This document shows positions 51,201 to 63,539 of a stretch of DNA of 64,000 nt, in pieces. The notes under the pieces were generated by a model. It ran no database searches, was not told the DNA's origin, and saw only the letters and a list, made by a program, of their open reading frames with translations. A program made the position numbers and the translations under genes. The stretch's first letter is position 1, and each line of letters starts with the position of its first letter. Where the stretch lies: assembly GCF_921293095.1 (NCBI RefSeq), contig NC_060258.1, positions 5,718,607-5,782,606 on the forward strand. The letters are read 5' to 3'. Source of the stretch: Ischnura elegans (lineage: Eukaryota > Arthropoda > Insecta > Odonata > Coenagrionidae).

Positions 51201-54200
51201 TTCCTTCTCAAACAACGTCCTGAAAGTACTTCCGTTGAAATATTTGACGTTTTTGGGAAAATGGCGACGGTCATTTTTTCGTTCAGAACCGAATTCTTCG
51301 TTCCAACGTGACCTTAATAAAATTACCTTCCACACTGCGATCGACAATATGATCACGACAGCTTTGAAATAGCATCGTGTCCTTGTTATAGAACGTATTT
51401 AAGCTGTCGCCATGGTTTTCGTTAGTTAAACAGGCATTTTTGAAATAGTCTGATTTTCGACTCTTTTTCAATAACTCTCAATTTGAATCATAAACGACAG
51501 TGCATTCACAGGATGTTTGAAGTGTTCATCATGACACGGGTTGATTGAAATCGCGTAAATTCCTTCTCAAACAACGTCCTGAAACTACTTCCGTTGAAAT
51601 ATTTGACGTTTTTGAGAAAAAGGCGACGGTCATTTTTTCGTTCAGAACCGAAATCTTCGTTCCAACGTGACATTAATAAAATTACATTCCACACTGCGAG
51701 CGAAAATATGATCACGGGAGTATTCAAATAGCATTGTGTCCTTGTTATAGATCGTATTTAAGCTGTCGCCATGGTTTTCATTAGTTAAACAGGGATTTTT
51801 GAGATAGTCTGTTTTCGACTCATTTTTAATAACTCTCTATTTGATTCATAAAAGACAATACATACATAGGATGTTTGAAGTGTACATCATGACACGGGTT
51901 GATTGAAATCGCGTAAATTCCTTTTCAAACAACGTCCTGAAACTACTTCCATTGAAATATTTGACGTTTTTGGGAAAAAGGCGGCGGTAATTTTTTCGTT
52001 CAGAACCAAATTCTTCGTTCCAACGTGACATAAATAAAATAACATTCCACACTGCGATCGAAAATATGATCACGACAGCATTGAAATAGCATCGTGTCCT
52101 TTTTATAGAACGTATTTAAGCTGTCGCCATGGTTTTCGTTAGTTAAACTGGGATTTTTGAAATAGTCTGATTTTCGACTCTTTTTCAATAACTCTCAATT
52201 TGACTCATAAACGACAGTGCATTCACAGGATGTTTGAAGTGATCTTTATGACGGGTTGATTGAATCGCGTAAATTCCTTCTCAAACAACGTCCTGAAAGT
52301 ACTTCCGTTGAAATATTTGACGTATTTGGTAAAATGGCGACAGTCATTTTTTCGTTCAGAACCGAATTCTTCGTTCCAACGTGACCTTAATAAAATTACA
52401 TTCCACACTGAAATCGACAATATGATCACGAAAGCTTTGAAATAGCATCGTGTCCTTGTTATAGAACGTATTAAAGCTGTCGCAATGGTTTTCGTTAGTT
52501 AAACAGGGATTTTTGAAATAGTCTGATTTTCGACTCTTTTTCAATAACTCTCAATTTGACTCATAAACGACAGTGCATTCACAGGATGTTTGAAGTGCTC
52601 ATCATTACACGAGTTGATTGAAATCGCGTAAATTCCTTCTCAAACAACGCCCTGAAACTACTTCCGTTGAAATATTTGACGTTTTTGAGAAAAAGGCGAC
52701 GGTCATTTTTTCGTTCAGAACCGAATTCTTCGTTCCAACGTGACATTAATAAAATTACATTCCACGCTGCGATCGAAAATATGATCACGGGAGTATTCGA
52801 ATAGCATTGTTTCCTTGTTATAGAACGTATTTAAGCTGTCGCCATGGTTTTCGTTAGTTAAACAGGGATTTTTGAAATAGTCTGATTTTCGACTCTTTTT
52901 CAATAACTCTCAATTTGACTCATAAACGACAGTGCATTCACAGGATGTTTGAAGTGATCTTTATGACGGGTTGATTGAATCGCGTAAATTCCTTCTCAAA
53001 CAACGTCCTGAAAGTACTTCCGTTGAAATATTTGACGTTTTTGGGAAAATGGCGACAGTCATTTTTTCGTTCAGAACCGAATTCTTCGTTCCAACGTGAC
53101 CTTAATAAAATTACCTTCCACACTGCGATCGACAATATGATCACGACAGCTTTGAAATAGCATCGTGTCCTTGTTATAGAACGTATTTAAGCTGTCGCAA
53201 TGGTTTTCGTTAGTTAAACAGGGATTTTTGAAATAGTCTGATTTTCGACTCTTTTTCAATAACTCTCAATTTGACTCATAAACGACAGTGCATTCACAGG
53301 ATGTTTGAAGTGCTCATCATGACACGGGTTGATTGAAATCGCGTAAATTCCTTCTCAAACAACGTCCTGAAACTACTTCCGTTGAAATATTTGACGTTTT
53401 TGAGAAAAAGGCGACGGTCATTTTTTCGTTCAGAACCGAATTCTTCGTTCCAACGTGACATTAATAAAATTACATTCCACGCTGCGATCGAAAATATGAT
53501 CACGGGAGTATTCAAATAGCATTGTGTCCTTGTTATAGATCGTATTTAAGCTGTCGCCATGGTTTTCGTTAGTTAAACAGGGATTTTTGAGATAGTCTGT
53601 TTTCGACTCATTTTTAATAACTCTCAATTTGATTCATAAAAGACAATACATACATAGGATGTTTGAAGTGTACATCATGACACGGGTTGATTGAAATCGC
53701 GTAAATTCCTTTTCAAACAACGTCCTGAAAGTACTTCCGTTGAAATATTTGACGTTTTTGGGAAAAAGGCGGCGGTAATTTTTTCGTTCAGAACCAAATT
53801 CTTCGTTCCAACGTGACATAAATAAAATAACATTCCACACTGCGATCGAAAATATGATCACGACAGCATTGAAATAGCATCGTGTCCTTTTTATAGAACG
53901 TATTTAAGCTGTCGCCATGGTTTTCGTTAGTTAAACTGGGATTTTTGAAATAGTCTGATTTTCGACTCTTTTTCAATAACTCTCAATTTGACTCATAAAC
54001 GACAGTGCATTCACAGGATGTTTGAAGTGATCTTTATGACGGGTTGATTGAATCGCGTAAATTCCTTCTCAAACAACGTCCTGAAAGTACTTCCGTTGAA
54101 ATATTTGACGTATTTGGTAAAATGGCGACAGTCATTTTTTCGTTCAGAACCGAATTCTTCGTTCCAACGTGACCTTAATAAAATTACATTCCACACTGCG

Positions 54201-56130
54201 ATCGACAATATGATCACGAAAGCTTTGAAATAGCATCGTGTCCTTGTTATAGAACGTATTTAAGCTGTCGCAATGGTTTTCGTTAGTTAAACAGGGATTT
54301 TTGAAATAGTCTGATTTTCGACTCTTTTTCAATAACTCTCAATTTGACTCATAAACGACAGTGCATTCACAGGATGTTTGAAGTGCTCATCATGACACGG
54401 GTTGATTGAAATCGCGTAAATTCCTTCTCAAACTACGTCCTGAAACTACTTCCGTTGAAATATTTGACGTTTTTGAGAAAAAGGCGACGGTCATTTTTTC
54501 GTTCAGAACCGAATTCTTCGTTCCAACGTGACATTAATAAAATTACATTCCACGCTGCGATCGAAAATATGATCACGGGAGTATTCGAATAGCATTGTTT
54601 CCTTGTTATAGAACGTATTTATACAGTCGCCATGGTTTTCGTTAGTTAAACAGGGATTTTTGAAATAGTCTGATTTTCGACTCTTTTTCAATAACTCTCA
54701 ATTTGACTCATAAACGACAGTGCATTCACAGGATGTTTGAAGTGATCTTTATGACGGGTTGATTGAAATCGCGTAAATTCCTTCTCAAACAACGTCCTGA
54801 AAGTACTTCCGTTGAAATATTTGACGTTTTTGGGAAAATGGCGACAGTCATTTTTTCGTTCAGAACCGAATTCTTCGTTCCAACGTGACCTTAATAAAAT
54901 TACCTTCCACACTGCGATCGACAATATGATCACGACAGCTTTGAAATAGCATCGTGTCCTTGTTATAGAACGTACTTAAGCTGTCGCCATGGTTTTCGTT
55001 AGTTAAACAGGGATTTTTGAAATAGTCTGATTTTCGACTCTTTTTCAATAACTCTCAATTTGACTCATAAACGACTGTGCATTCACAGGATGTTTGAAGT
55101 GCTCATCATGACACGGGTTGATTGAAATCGCGTAAATTCCTTCTCAAACAACGTCCTGAAACTACTTCCGTTGAAATATTTGACGTTTTTGAGAAAAAGG
55201 CGACGGTCATTTTTTCGTTCAGAACCGAATTCTTCGTTCCAACGTGACATTAATAAAATTACATTCCACACTGCGATCGAAAATATGATCACGGGAGTAT
55301 TCAAATAGCATTGTGTCCTTGTTATAGATCGTATTTAAGCTGTCGCCATGGTTTTCGTTAGTTAAACAGGGATTTTTGAGATAGTCTGTTTTCGACTCAT
55401 TTTTAATAACTCTCAATTTGATTCATAAAAGACAATACATACATAGGATGTTTGAAGTGTACATCATGACACGGGTTGATTGAAATCGCGTAAATTCCTT
55501 TTCAAACAACGTCCTGAAACTACTTCCATTGAAATATTTGACGTTTTTGGGAAAAAGGCGGCGGTAATTTTTTCGTTCAGAACCAAATTCTTCGTTCCAA
55601 CGTGACATAAATAAAATAACATTCCACACTGCGATCGAAAATATGATCACGACAGCATTGAAATAGCATCGTGTCCTTTTTATAGAACGTATTTAAGCTG
55701 TCGCCTCGGTTTTCGTTAGTTAAACTGGGATTTTTGAAATAGTCTGATTTTCGACTCTTTTTCAATAACTCTCAATTTGACTCATAAACGACAGTGCATT
55801 CACAGGATGTTTGAAGTGATCTTTATGACGGGTTGATTGAATCGCGTAAATTCCTTCTCAAACAACGTCCTGAAAGTACTTCCGTTGAAATATTTGACGT
55901 ATTTGGTAAAATGGCGACAGTCATTTTTTCGTTCAGAACCGAATTCTTCGTTCCAACGTGACCTTAATAAAATTACATTCCACACTGCGATCGACAATAT
56001 GATCACGAAAGCTTTGAAATAGCATCGTGTCCTTGTTATAGAACGTATTTAAGCTGTCGCAATGGTTTTCGTTAGTTAAACAGGGATTTTTGAAATAGTC
56101 TGATTTTCGACTCTTTTTCAATAACTCTCA
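39211..56130. repeat. Satellite of about 357 bp with five-monomer higher-order repeat
   Basis: The first partial unit starts near TTTTTTCGTTCAGAACCG (39211). Landmark CAGGATGTTTGAAGTG then recurs about every 357 bp to 56130, about 47 units. One unit near 39430-39700 lacks about 88 bp. A monomer class marked by GACAATACATACATAGG recurs at 45054, 46842, 49700, 51846, 53634 and 55423: spacings 1788, 2858, 2146, 1788 and 1789, equal to 5, 8, 6, 5 and 5 monomers. Blocks near 39700-40800 and 42560-43660 are almost identical at 2,860 bp. Every unit has open frames of 61-82 codons on both strands; these follow from the repeat and are not genes. Confidence 0.96.
56128..56130. other. Left target-site duplication TCA
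   Basis: The satellite reads AACTCTCA up to the element. The same TCA follows the element at 63540-63542, and uninterrupted units have a single AACTCTCAATTTGAC. This is a clean 3-bp duplication, as expected for PIF/Harbinger. Confidence 0.93.
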
Positions 56131-56155
56131 GGCCCGTATTGTCAGTCGCGCCTTC
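56131..56155 (+). repeat. Left terminal inverted repeat of Harbinger
   Basis: 25 bases, beginning GGCCCGTATTGTCAGT and ending CGCCTTC, are exactly complementary to 63515-63539. Beyond them the two ends stay similar (CGACCTTC on both, offset by one base). This is the expected site of transposase cleavage. Confidence 0.95.
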
Positions 56156-56318
56156 AAGGCGACCTTCACCTTCTAACCCTCCTTCTGGAGAGATTTCATA
56201 TTGAGAGACGCTCCTTTCCTCCTATAGGAGGCGACTGTGGCCTTCGATTAGAAGCATACCCTGGGCTATGCTTCTAATACGAGAAGGCCTCCAACCATAG
56301 CAACAGTACCTAAATAAC

Positions 56319-59300
56319 ATGGCGGAATTATTTGATCGCGATGAACACCTCGATGATTTTATTGAATATATTTTCGACAATCCTTATAACTACATACCTC
56401 GGCGATACATAAGAGATAGGCAAAATCCAGTAGAATATTACTCGGAAGGGGAATTTATGACCAGGTACAGGTTTTCGAAGAGAACAGTGATTGATGTACT
56501 GCTACCCATGATAGCATTGCAAAACATCAGCAACCGTGGAATGCCTGTCCCACCAATATTGAAATTATTGACGGCCCTGCGATTTTTTGCCACCGGCAGC
56601 TTTCAGGTAAGTGAAATAAAGTTTCCTTTTGATATGGTAGTATTTAGCGTGTTTGTAAGATGGAAATAATTGTAGAGTTGGTTGATTTATTCAGCTTGTA
56701 GCCGTATTGTTTACTATTCGAAATTTTGTTTACATTGACAAAGCACTTCAAATGACCTGAATGCACTCGTAGTAATTATTGTTTGGTGTTAACGAATAAT
56801 GTTATGATGCATAGATGATATTCGCATTCATTTTCGTTAGTTTTCCCCGTCTAAAGAAACCATTTTGTCGATTGCAGTTGGTCTGTGCTGACCTTCTTCA
56901 AGTATCTCAACCGTCTGTTTCGCAGATCTTGAAGGTAAGTTGTTTGTGATCATTAATGGCTTTTTTATACTATTTAAAAATTGTGGAACGAACTTTACAA
57001 AGGAAACGTCAATTCAAATTGTGCTCCTTCGTCGAACAGTTACGGGTAACAGAATTCTGCTGTCCTTGACGTAACACGGTGAACACGGTAAACATCACAT
57101 TAGAAAATAAATTGGGATGCCTTTTGTTGGGCTAACGTAACGCGTGTTTTCATTTCACGGTCAGACTTACATCGCCTGAGAAAACTGCATTAATTACTCA
57201 TTTATGAAAGATTTAAAAGAATTCTAATGGTAAAGTATTGCATGGGAGACCGGTTATGAGCAGTAGGTACAGTCGTGTGGAGTGATTTTCGTTGTTTATG
57301 TTTTCATTACGCCTTTTTGTATGCTGAGATTTTCGCTCTCAAAGAAGTATGTATACTACCATAATGGAAAGAGTTGTTGTTGACATTTAATGAGAGAGAG
57401 AGTTGGTGATGACATCAAAATACATATTTTCGTGTGTTTTAACTCTGTGCTACGTGCATCGATTTTATTGCTTCATCAATTTTTATATTAATATAGCCGA
57501 TTACTTTTCAAAGCGTTATGATTAGTTTTTACTTGTCCAATAGTTGTCAGTATTCGTAATTATCTATTATTGCTATTCCTGATCGTTATTTCAACTTATA
57601 ACTAATGAAGAGTTTGATGTTAGTGTATTTCGTTCGCGCACATTTACGTTTTGTTGAAACTTTTCGTGGATGACACTTGATATTAAATTGTGAGAAGATA
57701 CATGTGGATACTTTTTATCACAATTATCTTATAAAGTCCTCAAGTGTAGTAATGTATAAGTAGTTTATTAACAAAAATATGTGCTTTAAATTCCACTTTA
57801 GAATGTCAGTGCAGAACTAGCTGCTAAGCTGCCGTTGTGGGTGAAAAGACCGTCGACTGAGGAAGAATTTGCAGCTATCAGAAATAGTTTCTATGCAATA
57901 GCTAATTTTCCTGGCGTGGTGGGATGCATCGACTGTACCCACATTCCCATTAAAAGCCCTGGAGGTGACCTGGCAGAGGTTTATAGGAACAGGAAAGGAT
58001 GGTTCTCCATGAACGTTCAGGTATTGCATTGCTTGTAGAAAACAATACTGTTACATGGAAATTAAGTTTCTACATATATAAATTACTTTTGCATCCATTA
58101 ATAATGTAATAATCCTTTTGTAATTCATAGGCTGCCTTCTTTTGTAATCTCATAGTGTCTTCTTTGTAGGTTGTGGTGGGACCATCCATGGAAATTATGG
58201 ATATTGTTTGCAGATGGCAGGGATCCGTGCATGATGCACGTATATTCCATAACAGTAGGCTTAAGCACAGATTTGAAGCTGGGCAGATGCGAGGAATCCT
58301 TCTAGGGGATAGTGGTTATCCATTACTTCCTTATTTATTCACACCAGTTTTACATCCTACAACTGGTCCTGAAAGGCGGTAAATATTCCTATTAATTATG
58401 ATTTGTATGTTTCTCTGTACCTTGGGCGTATTTTTTCAGTTATCTATATTTATCATTCATGCTATTATGTTAGATAGAGTTTTTTTTAGAGTATGTAGGG
58501 AGACTATTTAATTGTAATCCTTGTTAATGGTGGTAGTGATGACCTTTTATGCCATGGCACGCTGTTTTTCTCTTACATAGATGCAATAACAATGCTTAAA
58601 AATAAAATGGCATAGTGAAAAAAAATTATTGGAAAAGTGCAAATGAAACAGATCATATCAGCTGTAGTTGAGTACTATATTCAGAAAGGTATTCATACTG
58701 TCTTATACACTTTGACTTATTGTCTCTATGATAACAAGGTAAATGTACCACTGCCTGGCTAAGATAGGTTTATTCAAGTCTTACGATGCTTACACTTAAA
58801 GGAACAGTTCATGCATTTCATATCCATTTTAAAAGAGGTACACAACTGGTTTAAAACTTTTTTTTGAGAGTTTTCTTTACGACCATATAGAATTAAAATA
58901 CATATTATTTATCTTTCTTTTGAAATGGGCTTGAATTAGGTAATCCTTTTCCTGACCCTAAAAATTCTGTATGTGTTTTTAAATCTGATCCTTGATGCTC
59001 TAGTATTGCTTGATGATCTACTCATAGTCATTGCTGAAATAAGATATCCTAGGCCATGTTTGGTATCTTGTTAATTGTTTTAATCTTTTTAAGGACAAAT
59101 TCTTTATAATAGGTAACAAAAAATTGGCAATGTTTAATGGTTTATTTGAGTTTTTTTAATTTCAATTAATGCTTCACTCGTGTGTTTGTCTCACAGACAT
59201 TTAAACAGACTTTAGAAAAACCTGTGATGATCATGATATTACTTAAAATCAAGTGTTTAAGTTCATTCCAAGTTGATCTCCAATAAGAGAATGAAGTGCA

Positions 59301-60351
59301 TTCATGATTGAATAAAATAATACCTAACAGACTTGTTGCATATGAAAAATTATTAGATGTAATCAATTTGAATTACCACTTTACCACTCATTATTTTATT
59401 AGGGATGCTAAATAACTACCTACTAAACACACATTTTGAAGTGAATATTGCTTAATAATCTCAGATCGATGGTTGACGATGTCACTTTGTGGAAGTTCAT
59501 AGATAGCAATGATACAATCAGCTATAATAATTTTCCACACTATTATGTCATGTGTGAAATTTTCATCAACCCATAGATAAATTTTCTCCCAGTCTGATCA
59601 GCAAAAATTATAATCATTTGTGTTACATCTCATGAAATAAACACTACCATTTCTTCATCATTAATGGGATCTTTAGAATTAAAAAACAATTTATTGGTAG
59701 TGATAGGGTAAACTTAACGACCTTTTCAATACTGCCATTCATTTAATGCATGCGCAATGGGAATCCATCCTTCCTCACATGCATTAAACATTATACCTAT
59801 CCTTATTATTGATGCAAAGTAACAACTTTATAATATTTTATCCAAATCACTGAATGAAAGTTTAATATTGTAATTCTTCTTATGTTTAGATACAACACCT
59901 CGCACATCAGGACCAGGAGCATCGTTGAGAGGACGTTTGGGATTTGGAAGCGGAGATTCCCATGCCTCTCAACGAAGCTTAGGACGAAATTGTCAACCTC
60001 CCTGAAAGTGATCTTGGCTTGTGCAGTTCTACATAATGTAGCTGTACGTCATCATGCCCCTATTCCTGATCAGGAGCGCGTGATACCTGTGGTTGATGTT
60101 CCTGTTCATGTGTATAGGGCTCATAATGGTCGTGGAGCTGCAGAAAGAGCTGCACTAATCCAGAGACACTTTTCAGAGGTAAGTGTGAATGGCTTTGCTG
60201 CAATAAATAAGTTTCATGTTAACTGTCTTTCAATATATTCTAATTCTGGGAGAGTTAATTCATGAAATTTTCAATTATCCTCACTTAATAACTAGGAAAT
60301 AATATGTTTCTGTGTTTTAATATTCTTCTATTTGCATTACAGGAGGGTTGA
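56319..60351 (+). CDS. Harbinger DDE transposase (HARBI1-like), six exons
   Basis: Spliced model: 56319-56606, 56878-56934, 57802-58020, 58170-58378, 59890-60178, 60343-60351, total 356 aa, close to the roughly 350 aa of HARBI1. All five introns are GT-AG with good sites (for example CAG/GTAAGT at 56606) and the frame is kept throughout. Exon 1 has the family N-terminal region ending LTALRFFATGSFQ. Exon 2 gives a helix-turn-helix-like LLQVSQPSVSQILK. The DDE fold follows: GCIDCTHI (D159), GSVHDARIF, LLGDSGYP (D235), RSIVERTFG (E271) and KRRFPCL. All three catalytic acids are present and no stop interrupts it. The start is the first ATG in a good context (AACATGG). It cuts at the inverted repeats and inserts at 3-bp targets, normally with the Myb-like partner encoded downstream on the other strand. 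Confidence 0.92.
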
Positions 60352-61919
60352 CAGCTGGTGTGAATAAGTAAGTCAGTAATGGATACCACAGTCTTCCTAA
60401 CATTTGTCCAGGATCAGATATGTGCTTCAGCTGCTGTTATGGATATTGTGCTTCATGGATGGACCCCTGCTGTTTGCAGACATCTCCATAGTTTCTATTC
60501 CTGTTCCTTTAAGCCGATGCCTGTTGCTTTGCCTCCTAGTCTTTTAATGGGAATTTGTCAGGGAAATTAGCTGTTGCATGGAGACATTTCTGATGGCTGT
60601 GAATTCCTCTTCTGTCAAGTCTTTTCCCCATGGTCATCAGTGATTCTAATATTGCTGGTACAGGCATTCCACTGCTATTCATGGTAGCTGTGCATCAGTC
60701 ACTGTCTCTCTGAAATCCTATACCATCATAAGTTCCCTTTCCGAGTATTATCTACTGGTTTTCACCTTCTCTTATGTATTGCTGAGCTGAGTTGTAAGGA
60801 TTGTTGAATTTATATTTAATGAAATCATTGAGGTTGTTCTATTATAATAAAAAACAAATTACAGTTAACTGCAGTGTTTTTGTTGGCCCATGTTGGCTCC
60901 CTTTCTGATGACATTAACCATTGGCACGATGATTTTTTTCTTTTAAGTTGGATGATTATAGTAGATATAGCTAATACTGCATATTTCTTTATCAAAATTG
61001 TTCATTTTGTAACCTTTCATTTTTTCCTTGCTGCCGTATATTGCTGAAAGGTTTCGAAAAAGGAAAGTTGCTTTCCTGGGTAGAAAAGTGGGATTAACAA
61101 AGAATGAAAGACTTTTCAGTACATTTCACTACTGTTCCATTTAATGAAAAAATAAGTTTACAGAATAATATTTTAAAAGACAGCTGGTTACATAAATTAT
61201 TAAAAATAGGGATATAATAGAGAATATTAGGACAGATTATGTGACGCTGAATGAGAAGGTACGATGCTGGTCTTATACAACTGAGGAAGACATGGGAGGA
61301 GGATATAAGCGGCAGGAAACCCAATGGAACCCTGCATTGGAAATAGCCATGATCCACAAGAACACCATCAGTAACATCCTGCAGAGAGAGAGAGTTCCAG
61401 GACAGCAGAATGGAGCTGGCCATGCAAAGGTGGCAACAGGAGCACTACTTCTCCTAAAAATGGGGAAAATTTATAATTAGTTGAAATATTAATATTCAAA
61501 AAATGTTGCTTGCTAAATCATCCCATTATAAGTGAAAATACTTTCTTCAACCAACATATGTGCATGCATTTTAACATTACTATAATCATTGATTTTCATT
61601 TCTTTGAATGCGACATCGTCCTTTGCATCTATTTCATAGGAACTATGCAATATTCATTTAATAAGTAAACATGGAAAGGAATCGATATCACAGCCTGTCT
61701 CAAATACGGATATTATTGTAGTGAAGGCATTTATGAAGGAAAAGATAAATGAAGCCTGAAGCCATATTTCCATTGATGTTAACACATTAAATTCACAACA
61801 AACATTGGCAAAGATATGGACTTGAGAAACAAAATTTTCATTCTAATTCCTTTTAAATTTGTTTTAAAATACCATACAGAAATTATTACCCTGACAACTT
61901 CTACCACTAAAGTACAAAA
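60352..61919. other. Region between the two Harbinger genes
   Basis: Contains the presumed 3' untranslated parts. A 63-codon plus frame at 60379-60570 has no domain character. Around 61290-61470 the composition becomes gene-like: one plus frame reads DMGGGYKRQETQW, and an overlapping shifted one reads EREFQDSRMELAMQRWQQEHYFS to a stop. This resembles the charged C-terminal tail of a Myb/SANT-type protein, but the frames do not join. It may be a decayed coding fragment. Confidence 0.4.
60846..60851 (+). terminator. Probable polyadenylation signal of the transposase gene
   Basis: AATAAA about 500 nt past the transposase stop, in an AT-rich stretch on the coding strand. It is the first good hexamer I see, but a 3' end there is not proven. 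Confidence 0.4.
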
Positions 61920-63119
61920 TCAAATAATGGTAAAGCAAACCATCATCTGGCGCAACTCCTGCTCCTTAATCTTTATTTGGATTTCATCCATTCTTTTTTG
62001 GTGCGCCAGAGCCTGCTCCTGCTGCAGCCTTTGCAGTCTCAAGACCTCCAACTGCAGATTCTGTGTATCTTCGTCTAGCTTCACTTTCCGCAGTTGGAAG
62101 TCATTGATCAGCTTGGCTGTGGCCAGCTCCACTTGTGCTGTTTCTTGCCTGAGGGCTTGAATCTTATCGCGGTGTGCGTTGTAAGATTTCAAGCCCTCAA
62201 GCCGGTCCTGCAACTCTCTCTCTACAGCAGCTCCTCTGGTCATGCCACCAGAGGAGGATGGTGTCCTTGTCGGACCTCCCATCACTGTCGTGGCACACGG
62301 AACATCTGACGGTGGAGCCTCGACTACTTTGAAAAGAAAAAAGAAAAAGTTATTGTATAATTTCGATAACGACAGGTAATGTATTACCACAAACAATATC
62401 GCACATACTTACTTGTTGGATACTCCAGTTCCGTGTGCCCACTGCTCGCGTTGGGGATAGGAGGCGAGTCCAGGAGATCGTCGTCCATATCCCCAACATT
62501 CTGCTCACAGTGTGACAGTGATGGGATGGCTATTTCCAACTCAGGGTTGGGATCGCACACTGGCGGTACATATGGCCCACCGCCTGTGGCCAACCTCCGC
62601 TGGGTTTCCTGAGCCTGGGCCTTCCTCCTCTTCGTTTTCACGTTGTCCCATGCCTTCCTCAGTTGCTTCCAATTTCGCTATTAAAGTGAAATTCACTTCC
62701 GTTAAACAAAGAGTACTTCCTACATCGCCGCATATATTTTTTCGCACATCATCGGCATTTCACTTTTACGCGCTATGCATAAAACTACATCGGAAACATT
62801 GTGTCTTATTAAAAATTTAACTAAGTTAAAAATATATATTATTTTAATGCACTATAACACACTTTGTCATTTAATAACAACATTGCTATGAGCAAGTAAT
62901 ACAATAGATTACTAATGCGCACGACCAGCCAATAACTCTAGTATTACCTACCTTCACGACTTGAGAATTTCCGTTAAATTCAGCTTCAATGTTTCTCCAG
63001 CCTCGTATCTTATCAGACAACGTCACAGCATCTGTCCTTTTATTCTCTATTATATCCCTATTTTTAATAACTAACGCTACCAGCAAATCTTTTTCCACAA
63101 CCGTCATCCTCGACTCCAT
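61920..63119 (-). CDS. Harbinger Myb/SANT-like DNA-binding partner protein, three exons
   Basis: Minus-strand spliced model: 63119-62952, 62677-62413, 62326-61920, total 279 aa. Donors are GTAGGT and GTAAGT; acceptors end TAATAG and CAAAG; phases match. Residues 5-90 fit the trihelix Myb/SANT-like domain: LLVALVIKNRDIIENKR, then KIRGWRNIEAEFN, then QLRKAWDNVKTKRRK and TGGGP, with the spaced tryptophans of the family. A proline- and acid-rich linker follows (about 95-145). The C-terminal part from about residue 175 to the end is a long charged and leucine/glutamine-rich segment (VERELQDRLEGL, LQLEVLRLQRLQQEQ), predicted as coiled coil. In this superfamily the partner binds subterminal DNA and helps bring the transposase into the nucleus and onto the ends. 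The open frame supports an autonomous element. Confidence 0.9.
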
Positions 63120-63514
63120 TCTGATTGCGTCTGTCTATTTCTGCGTGATTAGTTTTCCGATTGATTGAATTTTGATTGTTATTGCGAGGGAACACCAATA
63201 ATTAGTAATTACAACCTATTCAGGTGCAGCAAAGAAAAGCGAAAATATAATTAACATTGTCCCTCGAACAATTGGACCTACAGTCACTGTCGCGGCACAC
63301 GGAATAATTCGATTTTAATTAACTTCGAAATGGGCGGCAACCTTATTTACCTCCGTAACGCTTCGCTTTTTTCTGGCCGAGTGAACGGATCAGTCCGTGA
63401 ACGTAAACAATATCTCCTTCTAATCGAAGGCGAAGGCGACAATAGAGAAGGACGGACTCTCGAACTGACTGGCTTCCTTTTAGGTGAAGGTCACCTAGAT
63501 AGAAGGTCGCGATA

Positions 63515-63539
63515 GAAGGCGCGACTGACAATACGGGCC
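63515..63539 (-). repeat. Right terminal inverted repeat of Harbinger
   Basis: Exact reverse complement of 56131-56155. Inside it lie further GAAGG motifs (63425-63519) that mirror the CCTTC motifs at the left end. Confidence 0.95.

Larger units (their letters stand above)
56131..63539 (+). mobile_element. Complete PIF/Harbinger DNA transposon, 7,409 bp
   Basis: Bounded by perfect 25-bp terminal inverted repeats starting GGCCCGTATTGTCAGT and by a TCA duplication within the 357-bp satellite. It holds the two genes that define the superfamily, in convergent orientation: a DDE transposase (plus) and a Myb/SANT-like protein (minus). Both are open when spliced at consensus sites. Both ends are dense in CCTTC or GAAGG pentamers. 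The element could move by cut and paste if both proteins are made. The length is at the large end for Harbinger, mostly due to introns (one of 1.5 kb) and the gap of about 1.6 kb between the genes. Confidence 0.95.

Noticed and set aside
39427-56121. Dozens of 61-82-codon frames on both strands of the 357-bp satellite
   Set aside because: Overlapping frames on both strands in every unit reflect the repeat, not selection for protein.
2377-56130. Tandem arrays as possible CRISPR
   Set aside because: Units repeat over their whole length with no unique spacers, in a eukaryotic context.
60379-60570. 63-codon frame after the transposase stop
   Set aside because: Lies in the presumed 3' untranslated region and has no domain character.
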